From NCBI GenBank assembly GCA_027013265.1, contig JALUXQ010000166.1, positions 1 through 9,364 on the forward strand: a stretch of 9,364 nucleotides of DNA, read 5' to 3'. Shown piece by piece: positions 7,285-9,364 of this stretch (positions are counted from its first letter, which is position 1; each line of letters begins with the position of its first letter). Source of the stretch: Campylobacteraceae bacterium (GTDB lineage Bacteria > Campylobacterota > Campylobacteria > Campylobacterales > Sulfurospirillaceae). The notes below the pieces were generated by a model, which saw only the letters and a list, made by a program, of their open reading frames with translations, ran no database searches and was not told the origin of the DNA. Both the position numbers and the translations under genes were made by a program.

Positions 7285-7312
7285 TGCGCGAAATTTACTT
7301 TAAAGGCTTGTA

Positions 7313-7858
7313 ATGAAAAATTTAAATTTTTCATTATTTCTTAGAAGTTTTATAATTATATGTATCTTTTTTGTATCAAGTTTATCTGCTACGAAACTCT
7401 CGCCAAAACAGGTAGAAATACTAAAAATGGTCAGGGATATAGCAAAACAGTATCCAAATAGAAATGGCGAAACATTTGAAAATACTGCGATGGCGATCAG
7501 TCTAAGTGAGACGAGTGCTGGAGTATTTAAGGTTGGAGACATAGGGAAAGACCCAAACATCTTCAAGGCCTCACTGGGTATCATGCAAGTTAGACTTGAA
7601 ACTGCAAGGTTTGTAGCTCAAAAACTAAACTTAACAAATATTATTAAAATGAGTGATGTACAACTTGTTAACCGCCTCCTAGGAGATGATAGATTTAATA
7701 TTTATGTCGCGGTAAAATATATTGTTTGGTTAAATGATTATACTAAAAATTACTTTAGAACAGTCAGCAGATACAATGGTGGAAATTATAACAAGCCATA
7801 CTATTATAAAGTTATGAGAAATATGCGATTTATCAAAACTATCAAAGAGTTGCAGTAG
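7313..7858 (+). CDS. Secreted lytic-transglycosylase-like (SLT fold) protein
   Basis: The 181-residue protein begins with a typical Sec signal peptide: Lys3, a hydrophobic core at residues 9-22 and a probable cleavage site after SLSA (residue 26). It should therefore act in the periplasm. The mature part has the marks of the soluble-lytic-transglycosylase/goose-lysozyme fold. These are the candidate catalytic Glu66 in AISLSETSAG, the GIMQ motif at 89-92, and YNGG at 154-157 followed by YYYKVM. Such enzymes cut peptidoglycan glycan strands to make 1,6-anhydromuramyl ends. The Glu-to-GIMQ spacing looks longer than usual and there is no extra domain, so it is a minimal and somewhat divergent member. 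AAAGG precedes the ATG by six bases. Its stop codon abuts the stop of the convergent queD. Confidence 0.75.
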   Translation: MKNLNFSLFLRSFIIICIFFVSSLSATKLSPKQVEILKMVRDIAKQYPNRNGETFENTAMAISLSETSAGVFKVGDIGKDPNIFKASLGIMQVRLETARFVAQKLNLTNIIKMSDVQLVNRLLGDDRFNIYVAVKYIVWLNDYTKNYFRTVSRYNGGNYNKPYYYKVMRNMRFIKTIKELQ

Positions 7859-7874
7859 TCAACTCTTTGAATAG
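7839..7874. terminator. Hairpin spanning the abutting stop codons of two convergent genes
   Basis: TCAAAGAGTTG (7842-7852) pairs perfectly with CAACTCTTTGA (7860-7870) around the loop CAGTAGT, which contains the plus-strand TAG and one base of the minus-strand TGA. Three more pairs (7839-7841 with 7872-7874) form past a one-base bulge. On the minus strand the stem is followed by TTTT a few bases on. A bidirectional terminator made from coding sequence is the likeliest role. Confidence 0.6.
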
Positions 7875-8401
7875 ACAACACTCTTGCTTTTTGGTGTCTC
7901 CAAGAACTCTATATGTGAGACTTTTATGCCGATTTTATCCATCTTTTTTTGTATGATTTTAAGAAGCCAAGCAGAGATATTTTCACTTGTCGGCACAAAA
8001 TCTACTATGATGTAGCTCTCATACATCTCAAAAATATGGTTTGATTCACCTTTTATGCTCGCAAAATCAACTGTTTTATAGCCATCCTCATGATATATCA
8101 AATTTTTTTTATCTCTGAAATGAGGCAGAAGTGTAGAAAAAAGTGGGTCAAAGATATCTATTATAAACTTATGGTCAAGCGCATCATCCAAGAAAGTTTT
8201 AAACCAGTTTAAATGCCCAAAATCAGTAACCATCCCATCTTTTAAAGTATCGCTTTGAAGGTGTACTACTATCTTGCCTTGGTGACCATGTAGATGCCTA
8301 CAAGCAAAGCAAGTATTTAGCGCAAACTCTTGATTTAAAACTTGCGACCAAACCCGATGTCCATAACAAAAATCAAACTCTTTGGATATCTCCCAATACA
8401 T
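7859..8401 (-). CDS. queD: QueD-like 6-carboxy-/6-pyruvoyl-tetrahydropterin synthase
   Basis: The zinc ligands are His15 (YGHRV) and His38 and His40 in CRHLHGH, with the catalytic Cys34 in the correct CxxxHxH spacing. MVTDFGHL (58-64) matches the conserved V-x-D-F segment, Asp76-His77 the LDH motif, PTSEN (137-141) the PTxEN motif, and Glu169 the late acidic substrate-binding residue. QueD turns dihydroneopterin triphosphate into 6-carboxytetrahydropterin, the second step toward preQ0 and queuosine in tRNA. At 180 residues it is about 60 longer than E. coli QueD. Roughly 45 extra residues lie between the LDH and PTSEN motifs. No queC, queE or queF is adjacent, so a pterin-synthase role other than QueD is possible. 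AAGGGA lies five bases before the ATG. Confidence 0.8.
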   Translation of the reverse strand: MYWEISKEFDFCYGHRVWSQVLNQEFALNTCFACRHLHGHQGKIVVHLQSDTLKDGMVTDFGHLNWFKTFLDDALDHKFIIDIFDPLFSTLLPHFRDKKNLIYHEDGYKTVDFASIKGESNHIFEMYESYIIVDFVPTSENISAWLLKIIQKKMDKIGIKVSHIEFLETPKSKSVVYSKS

Positions 8402-8422
8402 TTTAGTCCCTTCAAGAGTAAA

Positions 8423-8428
8423 ATTATA
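8423..8428 (-). promoter_or_regulatory. Proximal -10 box of queD
   Basis: The minus strand reads CGCTATAATTTTAC, with TATAAT 21 bases before the ATG at 8401. This gives a leader of roughly 15 bases that contains the AAGGGA site at 8407-8412. Confidence 0.55.
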
Positions 8429-8454
8429 GCGATATTTTACTTAAAAAAATTAAT

Positions 8455-8488
8455 GAAAAAGTTTAAAGTTTAACCCTGACCCCCCCCC
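8455..8488. repeat. Poly-C9 tract within a REP-like sequence
   Basis: The plus strand has nine consecutive C at 8480-8488, preceded by GTTTAAAGTTTAACCCTGA. On the minus strand this is a G9 tract followed by TCAGGGTTAAAC. GGGGTCAGG followed by A/T-rich sequence is, from memory, typical of repetitive elements linked to REP-associated tyrosine transposases (RAYT) in proteobacteria. No transposase is present. A homopolymer of this length is liable to slip in length. It lies in the 148-base gap between queD and the nucleotidyltransferase gene. Confidence 0.5.
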
Positions 8489-8495
8489 TATTGTG

Positions 8496-8501
8496 ATTAT
8501 A
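8496..8501 (-). promoter_or_regulatory. Distal -10 box upstream of queD, next to the G9 tract
   Basis: The minus strand reads AAGCTATAATCACAATAG and then the G9 tract. Transcription from here would start about at the G9 tract and reach queD after roughly 90 bases. No -35 is evident, so this is a weak call. Confidence 0.35.
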
Positions 8502-8549
8502 GCTTTCTTGGAACAAAAATTCCAGCACCAAAGATGCATTAAATCTGTT

Positions 8550-9002
8550 TTAGATTGAAGCTAGTTTTTTAAGTTGCACTAAGTCTAGCTTATCTTTTTC
8601 TCTGTTTGAAGCTGTTTTATTTTTAATGATGTCATGAATCTCTAAACTGTAAGCCTCTAGTGTACCAAACTGAACCAACTGTTTATTTTTGTATGCTTCT
8701 TCAAATATCAATCCATCTATATCGGTAAGAATATCTATTCTATTGGGTTCTACCCCTATCTGAAGAACACTATTTGGTGCCAAAAAATCATCTGGATTAA
8801 TTTTAAAAGGGACACCAAACTCATCAAGTGCATGAAAAATATTTATGGCATTTTGTGTTGTTTTTTCTATCCACAAATCTATATCATAAGTGCTTCGAGA
8901 GTAGCCAACTTTACTCATAGCATATGCTCCAGCTATAAGGTACTTTACCTTATGTTTATTAAATAGAAAAATGATATCTTGATAATCTTGCGTTAGATAC
9001 AC
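8550..9002 (-). CDS. Nucleotidyltransferase-fold protein, candidate toxin-type partner
   Basis: This 150-residue protein has the core signature of polymerase-beta-type nucleotidyltransferases. Gly25-Ala26 is followed after 13 residues by Asp40-Ile-Asp42-Leu in YLIAGAYAMSKVGYSRSTYD, and a third carboxylate, Asp90, lies in NRIDILTDIDG. The C-terminal KNKTASNREKDKLDL (127-141) has the K-x-A-x-x-R-x-K-D pattern of DUF6036/DUF2204/AbiEii-like families, several of which act as toxins or tRNA-modifying enzymes. It starts at GTG 9002-9000 with a weak GAGAG upstream. Its first base is the last base of the preceding gene's stop (TAGTG), so translation is probably coupled to it. All three catalytic carboxylates are kept, so it is likely active. 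The substrate is unknown, and a housekeeping role is not excluded. Confidence 0.8.
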   Translation of the reverse strand: MYLTQDYQDIIFLFNKHKVKYLIAGAYAMSKVGYSRSTYDIDLWIEKTTQNAINIFHALDEFGVPFKINPDDFLAPNSVLQIGVEPNRIDILTDIDGLIFEEAYKNKQLVQFGTLEAYSLEIHDIIKNKTASNREKDKLDLVQLKKLASI

Positions 9003-9232
9003 TACGAAACTCTCGTGATAAATCTATACCGTGATTTATCTACATACCGAGGCGCATAAGTTCCAGTTTGTTCTCTCCATGCTTCTTGAGATATTTTAGC
9101 TAAAAGTTCCCAAGAAGATTTTGCATCTAAGTGAGTATGAAAACTATGGTGCTCTTTGGAGTGCAAATCTATTTGAGTGTATGTAATAATATTTCGTCTA
9201 TTTCTAGCACGCTCTTGCATAGATAAATCCAT
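9002..9232 (-). CDS. Small basic protein paired with the nucleotidyltransferase (putative antitoxin)
   Basis: The 76-residue product is not from a family I can name. It begins with a basic, probably helical stretch (QERARNRRN, residues 6-14). A polar middle part rich in His follows (residues 27-34), then SSWELLAKISQEAWREQTG (39-57), which reads as an amphipathic helix with two Trp, and a basic tail (VDKSRYRFITR). The ATG at 9232 follows a G5 ribosome-binding site (9239-9243) at about the right distance; Met5 is a less likely alternative start. It lacks a HEPN RX4-6H motif and is far shorter than AbiEi, so the pair is neither a standard MNT-HEPN nor an AbiE system. Its place as the first gene of a coupled pair, with its own promoter, is what suggests an antitoxin. 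Confidence 0.68.
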   Translation of the reverse strand: MDLSMQERARNRRNIITYTQIDLHSKEHHSFHTHLDAKSSWELLAKISQEAWREQTGTYAPRYVDKSRYRFITRVS

Positions 9233-9259
9233 TATAATCCCCCATATCTTCAGTAGTTA

Positions 9260-9288
9260 ATTTTACCATATATTCTATTAAATATCAA
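9260..9288 (-). promoter_or_regulatory. Sigma70-type promoter of the small protein-nucleotidyltransferase pair
   Basis: On the minus strand TTGATA (9288-9283) and TAAAAT (9265-9260) are separated by 17 bases, with TGG just before the -10. This is the only promoter in the window with a clear -35 and ideal spacing. It lies 27 bases before the ATG. Confidence 0.6.
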
Positions 9289-9303
9289 AAAATAACTTGT
9301 CCA

Positions 9304-9337
9304 TTCCACCTCTCCTGAGCCCTCGGGAGAGGTGGAA
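9304..9337. repeat. 15-bp hairpin upstream of the cassette
   Basis: TTCCACCTCTCCTGA and TCGGGAGAGGTGGAA form a 15-bp stem with one G-T wobble and a GCCC tetraloop. It is much richer in G and C than its surroundings. No T-tract follows on either strand. Reading it as a short REP-like palindrome is inference; it could instead belong to the end of an upstream transcription unit. The remaining bases to 9364 show no gene. Confidence 0.75.
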
Positions 9338-9364
9338 CGAGTTAAATTTAAAGCCAGTTATCTA

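Noticed and set aside
8402..8549. A preQ1 riboswitch in the queD leader
   Set aside because: I looked for the short preQ1-I pseudoknot pattern upstream of queD and saw none. The proximal promoter leaves only a leader of about 15 bases.
8550..9232. The pair as a standard MNT-HEPN or AbiE toxin-antitoxin system
   Set aside because: The small partner has no RX4-6H HEPN motif and is much too short for AbiEi. The nucleotidyltransferase is also shorter than a typical AbiEii.
1..9364. CRISPR array, tRNA or rRNA genes
   Set aside because: No regularly spaced direct repeats, tRNA cloverleaf or T-loop sequence, or rRNA-like stretch was seen on either strand.

Overview
The window is AT-rich and reads as chromosomal DNA of a member of the Campylobacterota (Epsilonproteobacteria), probably a free-living Sulfurimonas/Sulfuricurvum-like organism. 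Three things suggest this: an all-alpha dimeric dUTPase very like the Campylobacter one, a gene order of HAD phosphatase then single-chain pyruvate:ferredoxin oxidoreductase that I recall from Campylobacter jejuni, and -10 boxes (TATAAT, often preceded by GC or TGG) with no obvious -35. The genus is inferred from protein resemblance only.

Layout. Positions 1-373 (minus) hold the N-terminal two fifths or so of an aspartoacylase-family zinc hydrolase, divergent from a HAD phosphatase (483-1115, plus). A 179-base gap with a striking 18-bp perfect inverted repeat leads into the 1185-residue pyruvate:ferredoxin oxidoreductase (1295-4852, plus). Its terminator abuts the end of a small convergent zinc-ribbon protein (4891-5085, minus). 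luxS (5207-5710, plus) runs tail to tail into, and overlaps, a two-gene minus-strand operon of a DUF1294 membrane protein and a YhbP/UPF0306 split-barrel protein. The dUTPase (6569-7267) and a secreted lytic-transglycosylase-like protein (7313-7858) follow on the plus strand. The latter abuts, stop codon to stop codon, a QueD-like tetrahydropterin synthase (7859-8401, minus).

The right end (8402-9364) looks accessory. A nine-C tract inside a REP-like sequence lies upstream of queD. It is followed by a tightly coupled two-gene cassette on the minus strand: a 76-residue basic protein whose stop codon overlaps the start of a 150-residue nucleotidyltransferase. A good sigma70-type promoter precedes the pair, and a 15-bp hairpin lies just beyond it. 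The cassette is a candidate toxin-antitoxin or defence module and is the least described item here.

The remaining genes are mostly independent housekeeping units: central carbon metabolism (PFOR), methyl-cycle recycling (LuxS), nucleotide sanitation (dUTPase), tRNA modification (QueD) and cell-wall turnover. The window is dense, with very short intergenic gaps and several 3' ends that share or overlap hairpins. I see no rRNA, tRNA, CRISPR array, insertion sequence with a transposase, or replication origin.
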